Of a stretch of DNA of 59,717 nucleotides, positions 47,566-56,462 are shown piece after piece. Made by a program: the position numbers and the translations under genes. The stretch's first letter is position 1. Every line of letters starts with the position of its first letter. Origin of the DNA: Rhodovibrionaceae bacterium (GTDB lineage: Bacteria > Pseudomonadota > Alphaproteobacteria > Kiloniellales > DSM-21159); assembly GCA_028279885.1 (NCBI GenBank), contig JANQMX010000031.1, forward strand, positions 1-59,717, read 5' to 3'. The notes under the pieces are model-generated. The model saw nothing but the letters and a program-made list of their open reading frames with translations, had not been told where the DNA came from and ran no database searches.

Positions 47566-47840
47566 CCTCTCCACACCCCAGTGGCGCCAGCGTCGTTGAC
47601 GGTGAGATCACCATCGATGCGGAGCTTCTGGCCTCCAAGCTTGGCCTCTCCAGCGAGACGCTTAAGCGCGAAATGCGCAAAGGGCTGGTCTACAGCACGG
47701 TGGAGCGCGGCGAGCAGGAAGATGCCGGCAACACCCGCCTCACCTTCCGCTATCGCGCCACGGTCTGGCGCACGGTGATAAAAGCCGACGGAACGCTGGT
47801 CGACGATCCCGTCCCGAGATCGCCTGTCTCGGCGACTTAA
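47562..47840 (+). CDS. DUF6522 family protein
   Basis: 92 aa. GEITIDAELLASKLGLSSETLKREMRKGLVYSTVERGEQED is typical for this small family of unknown function. The GTG start lies in GTGA shared with the MarR stop (coupled). Members I recall accompany redox or denitrification regulators, which would fit the cysteine-bearing regulator before it, but this is not shown here. Confidence 0.75.
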   Translation: MTSPHPSGASVVDGEITIDAELLASKLGLSSETLKREMRKGLVYSTVERGEQEDAGNTRLTFRYRATVWRTVIKADGTLVDDPVPRSPVSAT

Positions 47841-48733
47841 AGCGACTTCGCGTCGGCGGCGAAGAACTCGCCTAGCGCCTGGGCGGTCGCCTCGGGCAGT
47901 TCCTCCGCAAGATAGTGAGAACACGGCAGAGCGAAGCCTTCCACCTGCTCGGCCCGCTGGCGCCAAAGCGCCAAGGGATCGAAGCAGCGCTCGATGACTC
48001 CTTTCAGCCCCCAGAGCACCAGAAGCGGACAGGCGACCTTGTGGCCGCCGTCGGCATCGTCGTGGGCCAGGTCGATCGTCGCGGCGGCGCGGTAGTCCTC
48101 GCAGGACGCATGGATGGTTGCCGGATTGCGAAATCCATCGAGGTATTCGGCCAGGGCCCGCTCATCGAAGTTCTCGAGCGTGCCTGTCAATCCGGAGAGC
48201 TTTTCCTTCAAGAAGGCGTCCGGGTCGGCGCCGATCATCCGTTCCGGCATGGGCGCCGGCCGGATTAGATAGAACCAGTGCCAGTAGGCGCGTGCGAAGG
48301 CCTCGTCGGTGTTGCGGTACATCTCGCGGGTCGGCGCGATGTCGAGCACGGCCAGGCGCACGACCCGCTCTGCATGGTCCAGTGCCAGCCGATGGGCAAC
48401 CCGCCCGCCCCGGTCGTGGCCCGCCAGGAAAAAGCGTTCATGGCCAAGCGCCGTCATGACCTGCGCCATGTCCCGGGCCATGGCGCGCTTCGCGTAAGGC
48501 GCGTGGTCGGCCGTCGTCTCCGGCTTGGCGGAACGGCCGTAGCCGCGCAGGTCGGCGATCACCAAGCTGAAGCGGGCCGCCAGGGCGGGCGCCACCTTGT
48601 GCCACATGGCCCCGGTCTGCGGATAGCCGTGCAGCAGCAGAAGGGGCGGCCCCTCCCCCCCAGTACGGCAGAAGACCTCCGCGCCCTCCGTCGCGATACG
48701 GCGCCCCTCGAAACCGGGAAAGAGCTCCGCCAT
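47837..48733 (-). CDS. Haloacetate dehalogenase-like alpha/beta hydrolase
   Basis: 298 aa. PLLLLHGYPQTGAMWHKVAPALAARF near residue 30; FLAGHDRGGRVAHRLALDH near 102-120 with Asp as nucleophile, so an epoxide-hydrolase/fluoroacetate-dehalogenase-type enzyme rather than a Ser hydrolase. YWHWFYL (about 150) offers the halide-site His-Trp, and CSHYLAEELP gives the late His. True substrate uncertain. One base after the dehydrogenase stop, so same transcript. Its stop overlaps the DUF6522 stop by 4 bp. Confidence 0.82.
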   Translation of the reverse strand: MAELFPGFEGRRIATEGAEVFCRTGGEGPPLLLLHGYPQTGAMWHKVAPALAARFSLVIADLRGYGRSAKPETTADHAPYAKRAMARDMAQVMTALGHERFFLAGHDRGGRVAHRLALDHAERVVRLAVLDIAPTREMYRNTDEAFARAYWHWFYLIRPAPMPERMIGADPDAFLKEKLSGLTGTLENFDERALAEYLDGFRNPATIHASCEDYRAAATIDLAHDDADGGHKVACPLLVLWGLKGVIERCFDPLALWRQRAEQVEGFALPCSHYLAEELPEATAQALGEFFAADAKSL

Positions 48734-48734
48734 C

Positions 48735-49823
48735 TCAGGCGCCGCTCTCGATGGCCTCGGCGATGGCTCTACCGCAGGTGACCGTATCGGCCGTCCCGCC
48801 CAAGTCGCGGGTGCGCAGGCCCGACTCGCCTAACACCGCCTCGATGGCTGTGAGCATGGCCGCCGCCGCGGCCTCCTCGCCGAGATGCTCCAGCATCTGC
48901 GCCGCCGACCAGACGGTGGCGACGGGATTGGCGATCCCCTGCCCTGCAATGTCGGGCGCGCTGCCGTGCACAGGCTCGAACATGGAGGGCGCGGTCCGCT
49001 CCGGATTGATGTTGGCCGAGGGCGCGATGCCGATGGAGCCGGCCACCGCCGGACCGAGGTCAGAGAGGATGTCGCCGAAGAGGTTCGAGCCCACAACGAC
49101 GTCGAACCAGTCGGGATGCTGCACGAAATGGGCGGTCAGGATATCGATGTGGTATTGCGCCGTCTCCACCTCGGGATAGTCGGCCGCGACCACTTCGAAG
49201 CGCTCGTCCCAGAAGGGCATGGTGTGAACGATGCCGTTGGACTTGGTCGCCGAGGTCAGGTGCCGGCGCGGCCGGGTCTTCGCCAGCTCAAAGGCGTAGC
49301 GCAGGATGCGATCGGTGCCGCGCCGGGTGAACACGGCTTCCTGCACCGCCACCTCGTCCTCGGTGCCGCGATAGAGCCGGCCGCCGATCTCCGAGTATTC
49401 GCCCTCGTTATTCTCCCGCACCACGATGAAGTCGATGTCCTCGGGACCGCGGCCGGCCAGCGGCGAAGTGATGCCCTTCAACAGACGCACGGGGCGCAGG
49501 TTGACGTACTGCCCCAGCTCCCGCCTGAGCGGGATTAGCAAGCCCCAAAGAGAAATGTGATCGGGCACACCGGGATAGCCGACCGCGCCGAGCAGGATGG
49601 CGTCGCTGCCGCGAACTTCTTCCACCCCGTCTTCCGGCATCATGTGGCCGGTTTGCTTATAAAGCGCGCAAGACCAGTCGTGCTGCTGCCAATCGAAGGA
49701 GAAACCGAAGCTCCGGCCTGCGGCCTCCAGCGCCCGGACGCCCTCCGGCACCACCTCTTGGCCGATGCCGTCGCCGGGGATCAATGCGATTCGATAGCGC
49801 TTATTGCTCTGCGCTGCGCTCAT
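48735..49823 (-). CDS. Tartrate/D-malate dehydrogenase (isocitrate/isopropylmalate dehydrogenase family)
   Basis: 362 aa beta-decarboxylating dehydrogenase. RIALIPGDGIGQEVVPEGVRAL opens the fold. LRRELGQYVNLRPVRLL and FIVVRENNEGEYSEIGGR are the tartrate dehydrogenase/D-malate branch motifs, different from LeuB. Metal Asp residues lie in NLFGDILSDLGPAVAGSIGIAPSANI. Needs NAD and Mg or Mn. GAGGTG precedes the ATG at 49823. It runs into the hydrolase gene. Confidence 0.88.
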   Translation of the reverse strand: MSAAQSNKRYRIALIPGDGIGQEVVPEGVRALEAAGRSFGFSFDWQQHDWSCALYKQTGHMMPEDGVEEVRGSDAILLGAVGYPGVPDHISLWGLLIPLRRELGQYVNLRPVRLLKGITSPLAGRGPEDIDFIVVRENNEGEYSEIGGRLYRGTEDEVAVQEAVFTRRGTDRILRYAFELAKTRPRRHLTSATKSNGIVHTMPFWDERFEVVAADYPEVETAQYHIDILTAHFVQHPDWFDVVVGSNLFGDILSDLGPAVAGSIGIAPSANINPERTAPSMFEPVHGSAPDIAGQGIANPVATVWSAAQMLEHLGEEAAAAAMLTAIEAVLGESGLRTRDLGGTADTVTCGRAIAEAIESGA

Positions 49824-49968
49824 GGACACCTCGAGTTTTCTTGTGTTCACGCGGAAGACAATCCGCCGGGCGGCATTCTGCCTGGACGCGGAGCTGCCGT
49901 CACGAGGCCTGTTGATGTGGATGAGGAAAAGACCGAACCAATGAAAAACCACATCTCATCAATGGTTT

Positions 49969-49990
49969 AATGGTCAGCATCACGACCATT
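49969..49990. promoter_or_regulatory. Inverted repeat in the 434-bp gap before the receptor gene
   Basis: AATGGTC and GACCATT are perfect 7-bp arms around an 8-base spacer, 145 bp upstream of the dehydrogenase start and 268 bp before the receptor gene. It may be an operator. The rest of 49824-50257 contains no supported gene; a frame is open through it in phase with the receptor gene but is low in family-like sequence. Confidence 0.4.
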
Positions 49991-50257
49991 GCGAGAAAGT
50001 TCCCCGCCCCCACACCAACACGCGACGGTTTGCCACCACCCCCGGCTAGAGAAGACCGGGCGGCTCGCTGTTGCGCCAGGCATCGGTCGATCGAAACGTG
50101 CGAAGGCTTGCTGAGGTTGCCCCTTGGCCGCCCTTCGAAGGAACGCTGCAATCGACAAAAAAGCCCTGCAACGCGTAGGCACTTAAAGTCTTATCAAGGC
50201 TTTGCCGTCATTTCTCGGCGGGCCGAACGGATTTCACACCACGATGCAGAGCCGCTT

Positions 50258-52024
50258 ATGAGCCACCCAGCCACACCAGAGTTGGACAAAACCTGCAACG
50301 AAGATGAGACCATTGAGCCAGTGCCGGGCGACGACGATCTCGGCCGGCTCAACCAAATTCTTGCCTACGTCGGCAGGTTGCAAAGTCATGCACTGCGTGC
50401 CGGCTCGCTTCAGGAACAATACCTGAACGAAATCGACATGCGCTCGAAGTTGCTGGCTGACAGCTTGAAGGCGGCAGGGAGCGAGATCGACGACAGTACG
50501 GCCCTGGCTGCGAACCTGCGGGAGACCACCGTGAGCCGGCTGCAGTCCTCTCTAGAGCGGATCGGTCAAGAGCTGCGGAACATCGCCGAGGTGCTGCAGG
50601 AGAAGACGACGCAGGCAGCGAGCGTCATGCAGGACATCGAAGCGATCGGCAAGTCGGTGAAGATGCTGTCGCTCAACGCCACCATCGAGGCCAACCGGGC
50701 TGGCGAGCACGGCCGCGGCTTCGCCGTCGTCGCCCAAGAGGTTCGGGAGTTCGCCCAGAAGACGACGCAGAACGCCAAGGTCGCGACGGAAACCCTGGAC
50801 CTTGCCGACGTCAATCAGCGCATCCAGACGGACCTTTCGGAAATCGAGACGACCCTGAGCGAGCTGATGAATTCGGTTCAGGAGTCGCTCAGCAGCCTGC
50901 AGACCCGCTTTGAGCAGACCGACGGCCGGCTCACCGAAGTGCAGGAAAACAACGCCATCGTCTTCGAGATGCTGGAGGGCTCTCGCACCGCCTCAGAGCG
51001 GGCGCAGCACAAGGCGCAGTGGGCCGCCAATGTCATGCAAAAGGCCGCCGGCGGCTTTCGCGGCAACGCGCTCGATTCCCAGACCATCGCCCGAATCCTG
51101 AGCGAAAGCCACATCCACGCGCGCGCAGACTACGATCGCCTGGAGGCGGTGCAGGTGCGCGGCCGGCTTCGCGTCGCCATAGAGCCGAGCTTCGTCGGCC
51201 TGTCCTTTCGGCTCAAACCCGGCGATCCCCTGCGCGGGCTAGACGTCGAGTACGCGCAGGCCTTCGCCAGCTGGCTCGGCGTCGACTGCGAATTCGTCGA
51301 GCATCCCTGGGATCTCCTGACCGAGCTGCTCTACACCGGGCGCCAGCCTGGCGAAGAGGAGGCCGACATCATCATCAGCGCGCTGCCACCCAGCGCCGAC
51401 TATGAAGGCATTGCCTACTCGGAGACCTACACCTGGCTGCACTACGTGCTTTGCCGTCGTCCCGGAGACGAGTCGATCAAGGGCCTCGGCGACTTGGACG
51501 GCAAGGTTCTCGGCATCATCAACGATCCGGGCGCCTTCACGGTGCTGGAGGAGGCCGGCGTGCGCTGGAACGAGAATGCCGACAAGCCGGGCGGCAAGCT
51601 GCGCCTGGAAAACCTCATCGCCTATTCGGACCAGAGCCGCATCCACGACTGCCTCGCCGACGGTATCGTCCATGCCTTCGCCGTCGACCTGCCGATCTAC
51701 TACTGGGCGGCGACGAACCGAGAGAGCCCCTGGAAAGACCGCATCGAGATCATTCCGGGCAACATCCCACAGGTTCCCTACTACTACACCGCTGCCGTCG
51801 CGGCTGAGGCGCAGTCCTACCGCCTGCTCAAGGCCTTCAACGAGTGGTGCGACGGGTTTCTCAAGTCGTCAGAGCGCGCGGCGATGGAGCGAAACTGGCA
51901 GGGTCAGCCGGTGCAGCACCGCGCCAACTATCGTGACGAGCCGGGCGATCTGATCGGCGAAGACGAGCTCAAGCCGATCTATGAGGCACACTGCCGGCGA
52001 CACGGCCTCACGTCCCAAGACTGA
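50258..52024 (+). CDS. Soluble chemoreceptor (MCP) fused to a solute-binding domain
   Basis: 588 aa with no signal peptide and no membrane helix. Residues about 50-265 form a long coiled coil with the MCP hairpin tip: MLSLNATIEANRAGEHGRGF followed by AVVAQEVREFAQKTTQNA (about 136-173). Residues about 300-535 are a family-3 ABC solute-binding fold (RGRLRVAIEPSFVGLSFRLK, GLDVEYAQAFASWLGVDCEF, ADIIISALPPSADYEGIAYSETY, GLGDLDGKVLGI). The binding domain follows the signalling domain and should face the cytoplasm. It may sense an internal amino acid. No che genes adjoin. The start lacks a good ribosome site; the frame is open to 49970. Confidence 0.85.
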   Translation: MSHPATPELDKTCNEDETIEPVPGDDDLGRLNQILAYVGRLQSHALRAGSLQEQYLNEIDMRSKLLADSLKAAGSEIDDSTALAANLRETTVSRLQSSLERIGQELRNIAEVLQEKTTQAASVMQDIEAIGKSVKMLSLNATIEANRAGEHGRGFAVVAQEVREFAQKTTQNAKVATETLDLADVNQRIQTDLSEIETTLSELMNSVQESLSSLQTRFEQTDGRLTEVQENNAIVFEMLEGSRTASERAQHKAQWAANVMQKAAGGFRGNALDSQTIARILSESHIHARADYDRLEAVQVRGRLRVAIEPSFVGLSFRLKPGDPLRGLDVEYAQAFASWLGVDCEFVEHPWDLLTELLYTGRQPGEEEADIIISALPPSADYEGIAYSETYTWLHYVLCRRPGDESIKGLGDLDGKVLGIINDPGAFTVLEEAGVRWNENADKPGGKLRLENLIAYSDQSRIHDCLADGIVHAFAVDLPIYYWAATNRESPWKDRIEIIPGNIPQVPYYYTAAVAAEAQSYRLLKAFNEWCDGFLKSSERAAMERNWQGQPVQHRANYRDEPGDLIGEDELKPIYEAHCRRHGLTSQD

Positions 52025-52036
52025 CCCTCGAACCTA

Positions 52037-52465
52037 TCAGGCGTCAGGCGGACCTTTCAGCTCGACCGTATTGCCGTCCGGGTCGCTGATGTAGATCGAG
52101 GGGCCGCTGCCCTTGGCGCCGTAACGCGACACGGGCTCCGGCGCTTCCACCCCGTGGGCCGCGAGGTATTCGCGGATGGCTCCCGCGTCCCAGGGCTCCA
52201 CCTGCAAACAGACGTGATCCATGTTCGGCCCTTCGGCCGAGGGTGGCTCCGGAAAGGCACGGGCCAGCTCACCGTCCGGGTCGAGCAGGTCGATTAGCGA
52301 GTCCCCGGCACGCAGCTGAATGAGGCCGAACTTCTCCTGCTCCCGCTCGACCGGGCAGCCGAGCACCTCGCTGTAGAAAGCGAGCATCGGCGACAAGGCC
52401 CTTGTGCGGATGACCACGTGGTCGATCATCCGGATGGCAATTGGGTTGTCGTTGCCTGCCGTCAT
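52037..52465 (-). CDS. VOC family (glyoxalase-like) protein
   Basis: 142 aa, two beta-alpha-beta-beta-beta modules. IDHVVIRTRALSPMLAFYSEVLG starts module one with a metal-type His; MDHVCLQVEPWD starts module two; IYISDPDGNTVELKG supplies the late Glu. The H...H...E pattern fits a metal-dependent glyoxalase/dioxygenase-type enzyme. Substrate unknown. Convergent with the receptor gene; 38 bp after the GNAT gene. Confidence 0.9.
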   Translation of the reverse strand: MTAGNDNPIAIRMIDHVVIRTRALSPMLAFYSEVLGCPVEREQEKFGLIQLRAGDSLIDLLDPDGELARAFPEPPSAEGPNMDHVCLQVEPWDAGAIREYLAAHGVEAPEPVSRYGAKGSGPSIYISDPDGNTVELKGPPDA

Positions 52466-52503
52466 GCGCCCTCTCGTCCGTCGCTGCCTGGAACCTGGTC
52501 AAG

Positions 52504-52995
52504 CTAGGTCAGCTCCTTGATAAAGAACACCCGGTCGAAGCCGTCTTCGGTGCGGCGCTCGGTCTCCCGGTAGCCGAGCGCCGGATAAAGCGCCAGGTTC
52601 TCGGTCATCTTGGCGTTGGTGTAGAGTTCGACGGCCGGCAGCCCCTCCGCCTTCGCCTTGTCCTCGACGAAGCCGATCAGTGCCCGCCCTGCCCCACGCC
52701 CCTGTGCCTCGGGCCGGACCGCGACATTCTCCAGATGCAGCTGACCGTCCTTGGGATAGCAAACCACATAGCCGAGCAATTCTTCGCCGGCTGAACCGCT
52801 TTGAGCCACGGCGACCTGCACCTGCCCGGCCGCGATCTGGCTGGCGAAATCGGCCACCATCGGCGCCGGCTTCTTGCCGATACGCGCGACGTACTTGGCG
52901 TAGGCCGCCTCGGCGCAGGCGGTGACGGCGGCAAGATCCGCAGCCTGTGCCGGGCGGATGCAAAGGTCCGATCTTTCCGCTTTGCCTTCTACCAT
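52504..52995 (-). CDS. GNAT family N-acetyltransferase
   Basis: 163 aa. Acetyl-CoA loop VRPEAQGRGAGRALIGFVEDKA near residue 93 (R/Q-x-x-G-x-G/A), preceded by QLHLENVAV and followed by LYTNAKMTENLALYPALGYRETERR. Acceptor unknown. Same strand as the VOC gene, likely co-transcribed. Confidence 0.92.
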   Translation of the reverse strand: MVEGKAERSDLCIRPAQAADLAAVTACAEAAYAKYVARIGKKPAPMVADFASQIAAGQVQVAVAQSGSAGEELLGYVVCYPKDGQLHLENVAVRPEAQGRGAGRALIGFVEDKAKAEGLPAVELYTNAKMTENLALYPALGYRETERRTEDGFDRVFFIKELT

Positions 52996-53141
52996 TGATC
53001 AACACGCTCCCGCATGACTAGCGCCGCCTCGTTACTTACACTTGGAAAAGATGAAACATCTCTTCGGCTGCGCCCGGCGAGCGGCACCTCGTGAGACGGC
53101 AAGCCTAGTGCACAGCCAGCGGCCATGAAAGGAACCGAGAG

Positions 53142-53870
53142 ATGCACTCTGCACAGAGCACCGCTTTCACGTCGCCATGGCACCGGGTGGCCTGCCTGAT
53201 CGGCCTGCTGTCGATCGCCGGCTGTGCCTCCAGCGAGGTCACCTCTCAGAACCGCTACGAAGGCGAGCTCGCCAAGCCGGCGCGCATCGTCGTCTACGAC
53301 TTCGCCGCGACACCCCAGGACGTGCCGCCTGACTCGGCCCTGGCCGGCCTCTACGCCACGCGGGACACGCCGCAAAGCGAAGAGGAGATTGCCCTGGGCC
53401 GCGAGCTCGGTGCACTGGTCACCGATAAGCTGACGGCCGAGCTCGACTCCCGCGGCATCCCGGCGGTGCAGGCGGCTGAAGGCAATCAGCCCCAGATCGG
53501 CGACGGCGTCATCAAAGGCGGCTTCGTCACGGTCGATGAAGGCAGCCGTCTGCAACGGATGTTGATCGGCTTCGGCGCCGGCGCAGCCGAGCTGAGGACC
53601 CTGGTCGAAGGCTATCAACAGACAGCAAACGGGCTCTCTCCGCTCGGCTCGGCCGAGGTCGAAGCAGCCGGCGGTCAGATGCCCGGGGTCCTCGCCCCGG
53701 TCGGTGTCGGCGCGGCCGCCGGACGCGCGGCCACCAGCGCGGTCATCTCCGGTGCCGCAAGCACGGTCCGGGAGATCGACCCGGAGACCTTGGAGGGTGC
53801 CGCCGAACGCACGGCGGAGGAGGTTGCGGATGTCGTCGAAGAGGCCTATCGCGAGCGAGGTTGGCTCTAA
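53142..53870 (+). CDS. DUF4410 lipoprotein
   Basis: 242 aa. Signal peptide with lipobox LSIAGC (Cys about residue 28), so a lipid-anchored envelope protein. Body fits DUF4410: PARIVVYDFAATPQDV at the start and QPQIGDGVIKGGFVTVDEGSRLQRMLIGFGAGAAELR in the middle, with Ala/Gly-rich C-terminus. Followed after 25 bp by the patatin lipoprotein, probably in one transcript. Function unknown. Confidence 0.8.
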   Translation: MHSAQSTAFTSPWHRVACLIGLLSIAGCASSEVTSQNRYEGELAKPARIVVYDFAATPQDVPPDSALAGLYATRDTPQSEEEIALGRELGALVTDKLTAELDSRGIPAVQAAEGNQPQIGDGVIKGGFVTVDEGSRLQRMLIGFGAGAAELRTLVEGYQQTANGLSPLGSAEVEAAGGQMPGVLAPVGVGAAAGRAATSAVISGAASTVREIDPETLEGAAERTAEEVADVVEEAYRERGWL

Positions 53871-53895
53871 GCCCTGTCGAAGGAGCGATAGACGG

Positions 53896-55149
53896 ATGGC
53901 GCAACCGCTTCGGATCATAGTCGTCCCGCTTCTCTTGGGACTCGGCCTTGCCGCCTGCGCCTCTCCGGAGCGCATGCCGGCCGTGCCAGACGAGCTTTAT
54001 ACCCAGGCCAACGTGCCGGGCCTGGCCGACGTCCGCTATTTCATCGACGACGACCCGACGCCGTTCGTCGAGGATGCGGTCCAGGCCTATCGCCGCGAGG
54101 TCGCCCACCACAACGGCCGAACGGCAGCTCTGGAGAACAATCCGCAGCACAAGAACGCCGCCTCGGCCGAGTCTTTGCCGCCGGCCCGCTACCTGGCCAT
54201 CTCCGGCGGCGGCGACAACGGCGCCTTTGGCGCGGGTTTGCTGGTCGGTTGGACGGCGCGCGGCGATCGTCCCGAGTTCAAGGTGGTGACCGGCGTCAGC
54301 ACCGGTGCGCTGACGGCCCCCTTCGCCTTTCTCGGCCCGGACTACGACGATGAGCTGCGCGAGGTCTACACCACCATCTCGGCCGACGACGTGCTGCGCC
54401 GCCGTCCCTTCCTCGAGATCATCTTCGGCGACAGCGCAGCCGACAACGGCCCGCTGTGGGACACCGTCGCCCGCTATGCCGACGAAGAGATGATGCAGCG
54501 CATTGCCGAGGAGCACGACAAGGGCCGCCTGCTGCTGATCGCCACCACCAACCTCGATGCCCAACGCCCCATCGTCTGGAACATCGGCAAGATCGCCAAG
54601 AGCGGCCATCCGGATGCCTTGACCCTCTTTCGCTCCGTGCTGGTCGCTTCCGCCGCCATCCCCGGCGCCTTCCCGCCGGTGATGATCGATGTCGAGGCGG
54701 ACGGCCAGCCTTACCAGGAGATGCACGTCGACGGCGGCGCCATTACCCAGGTCTTCATCTATCCGCCCTCGCTCAATATCGAGGAGATTGCGGAGGAGTA
54801 CCGCGTCGCCGACACCCGAGAGCGCGAGATCTACCTCATTCGCAACGCCCGGCTCGACCCGGAGTGGGCCGACATCGAGCGGAGCATCTTCACCATCGCC
54901 GGGCGCGCCATCTCGAGCCTCATCCAGACCCAGGGCGTCGGCGACCTCTACCGTATCTACCTCGCCGCCGAGCGGGACGAGATCGACTACAACCTGGCCC
55001 ACATCCCCGCGAGCTTCGACGCCGAGCGCGAGGAGGAGTTCGACACGGTTTACATGAACAAGCTCTTCGACGTCGGCTACGCCATGGCGCTCGAAGGCTA
55101 TCCCTGGGAGAAGTACCCGCCGGGCTATAACCCCGACGACGGGGAGTGA
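53896..55149 (+). CDS. Patatin-like phospholipase lipoprotein
   Basis: 417 aa. Lipobox LGLAAC (Cys about residue 20). Patatin domain: oxyanion loop GGGDNGAFGAGLL near residue 106, nucleophile GVSTGALTAPF (Ser near 135) and DGG of the Asp (about 283). Predicted lipid acyl hydrolase of the outer membrane or periplasmic face. AAGGAG precedes the ATG. Its last 25 bp overlap the convergent cupin gene. Confidence 0.9.
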   Translation: MAQPLRIIVVPLLLGLGLAACASPERMPAVPDELYTQANVPGLADVRYFIDDDPTPFVEDAVQAYRREVAHHNGRTAALENNPQHKNAASAESLPPARYLAISGGGDNGAFGAGLLVGWTARGDRPEFKVVTGVSTGALTAPFAFLGPDYDDELREVYTTISADDVLRRRPFLEIIFGDSAADNGPLWDTVARYADEEMMQRIAEEHDKGRLLLIATTNLDAQRPIVWNIGKIAKSGHPDALTLFRSVLVASAAIPGAFPPVMIDVEADGQPYQEMHVDGGAITQVFIYPPSLNIEEIAEEYRVADTREREIYLIRNARLDPEWADIERSIFTIAGRAISSLIQTQGVGDLYRIYLAAERDEIDYNLAHIPASFDAEREEEFDTVYMNKLFDVGYAMALEGYPWEKYPPGYNPDDGE

Positions 55150-55670
55150 GGCTCAGCCGGCCGGCTTTTCGGCGAAGAACTGACCAAGGTCATCTCGCGG
55201 CAGTCGCCCTCCTCGACGCCGAAGATGCCGCTCGGCCCGAAGATGATGCGCCGACCGAGCCGCGGGAAGTGACCCACGTCGAGGCCCGAGTGCTCCCCGC
55301 CCATCAGATAGACCAAGTCCTCCTCAAAGGGATTCCTGAGGTGATGCGCCGGGCCGTGCGGCGCGGGAAAGGCCATGAAGTCGCCGGGGCCGACCTCGAA
55401 GCTCTCCTCGCCGATCTCGACGATACCGCGCCCGGAGAGGATGAAAAGGAATTCCTCGTCGCGCTCGTGGCGGTGATAGACGAAGCTCTCCTTGCCCGGC
55501 GGCACGCGCCCGATGGCCAGCGAGAGGCGCGAGAGACCCGCCGGCTCCGACAGGCGGGTCATGAAAACCTCTGATTTGTCGTTCCAGGGATGGCTGAGGT
55601 GCAGCGTCAGCGCCTCGGCGATGTCCTGCTGCGAAAGGTAGGCGCGCGGTGCCGGCTGATCGCTGGGCAT
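55125..55670 (-). CDS. Cupin domain protein
   Basis: 181 aa single cupin barrel. VYHRHERDEEFLFILSGRG holds the motif-1 His-x-His and Glu; GDFMAFPAPHGPAHHLRNP holds motif 2 with its His. The metal site is complete, so an enzyme or binding role is possible. The C-terminal tail is Ser/Pro-rich and overlaps the patatin gene end. Chosen ATG 55670. Confidence 0.85.
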   Translation of the reverse strand: MPSDQPAPRAYLSQQDIAEALTLHLSHPWNDKSEVFMTRLSEPAGLSRLSLAIGRVPPGKESFVYHRHERDEEFLFILSGRGIVEIGEESFEVGPGDFMAFPAPHGPAHHLRNPFEEDLVYLMGGEHSGLDVGHFPRLGRRIIFGPSGIFGVEEGDCREMTLVSSSPKSRPAEPHSPSSGL

Positions 55671-55805
55671 GGCAGTTTCCCTCAAAGTTGGAGTGATTCG
55701 AGCCCCGGCCGAGCGACCAAGGCGCCTCCAACAAACTGTCACAGCCGCCCGCTAAAGTCGCCCTATATAGCGAAGTCAGCGCTGTGTCAGAAGGAGAGGC
55801 TTGCC

Positions 55806-56462
55806 ATGAAACGCGCCGTTAAAGCCGCCGAGGCGGCCGAGCTGGTTCCCGACGGCGCCGTGCTGCTGATCGGCGGCTTCATGGGGGTCGGCTCACCGCA
55901 TCGATTGATCGACGCCCTGGTGGCGCGCGGCGCCAAGGACCTGACCGTGGTGGCGAACGACACCGCCATGCCCGGCCACGGCATCGGCAAGCTGGTCAGC
56001 GCCGGGGCCATCGCCAAGGCCGTCGTCTCCCACATCGGCCTCAATCCCGAGACCCAAGCCAAGATGATCGCCGAGGAGATGGAGGTGGAACTGGTGCCGC
56101 AGGGCACCCTGGTGGAGCGCATCCGCGCCGGCGGCGTCGGCCTCGGCGGCGTCTTGACCCAGACCGGCCTCGGCACCCCGGTGGAGGACGGCAAGCAGAT
56201 CGTCGAGACCGGCGGCAAACGTTACCTTCTGGAGCCGCCCATCCGCGGCGACTATGCCCTCATCGCCGCGCGCCAGGCCGACTATGTGGGCAATCTCGAG
56301 TACTCCCTGACGGCGCACAATTTCAATCCGGTCATGGCGCTGGCCGCCGACCATGTCATCGCCGAGCCGGAGCACATCGTGCCCATCGGCGTCATCTCGC
56401 CGGACGCGGTGAAGACCCCCGGCGTCCTGGTCGACCACATGCTGGAAAGGAGGGCCGCCTGA
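55806..56462 (+). CDS. CoA-transferase subunit A (acetate/acetoacetate/3-oxoacid type)
   Basis: 218 aa. LLIGGFMGVGSPHRLIDAL near residue 22 is the glycine-rich CoA-site loop, with VGNLEY further on. It pairs with the next gene, sharing one base of stop and start. Together they transfer CoA between acyl groups (AtoD/ScoA type) and would support growth on ketone bodies or short acids. The ATG follows GAAGGAGAGG. Confidence 0.93.
   Translation: MKRAVKAAEAAELVPDGAVLLIGGFMGVGSPHRLIDALVARGAKDLTVVANDTAMPGHGIGKLVSAGAIAKAVVSHIGLNPETQAKMIAEEMEVELVPQGTLVERIRAGGVGLGGVLTQTGLGTPVEDGKQIVETGGKRYLLEPPIRGDYALIAARQADYVGNLEYSLTAHNFNPVMALAADHVIAEPEHIVPIGVISPDAVKTPGVLVDHMLERRAA

Noticed and set aside
53743-55002. 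419-codon minus-strand frame
   Set aside because: Antisense to the patatin gene; composition typical of a G+C-rich shadow frame.
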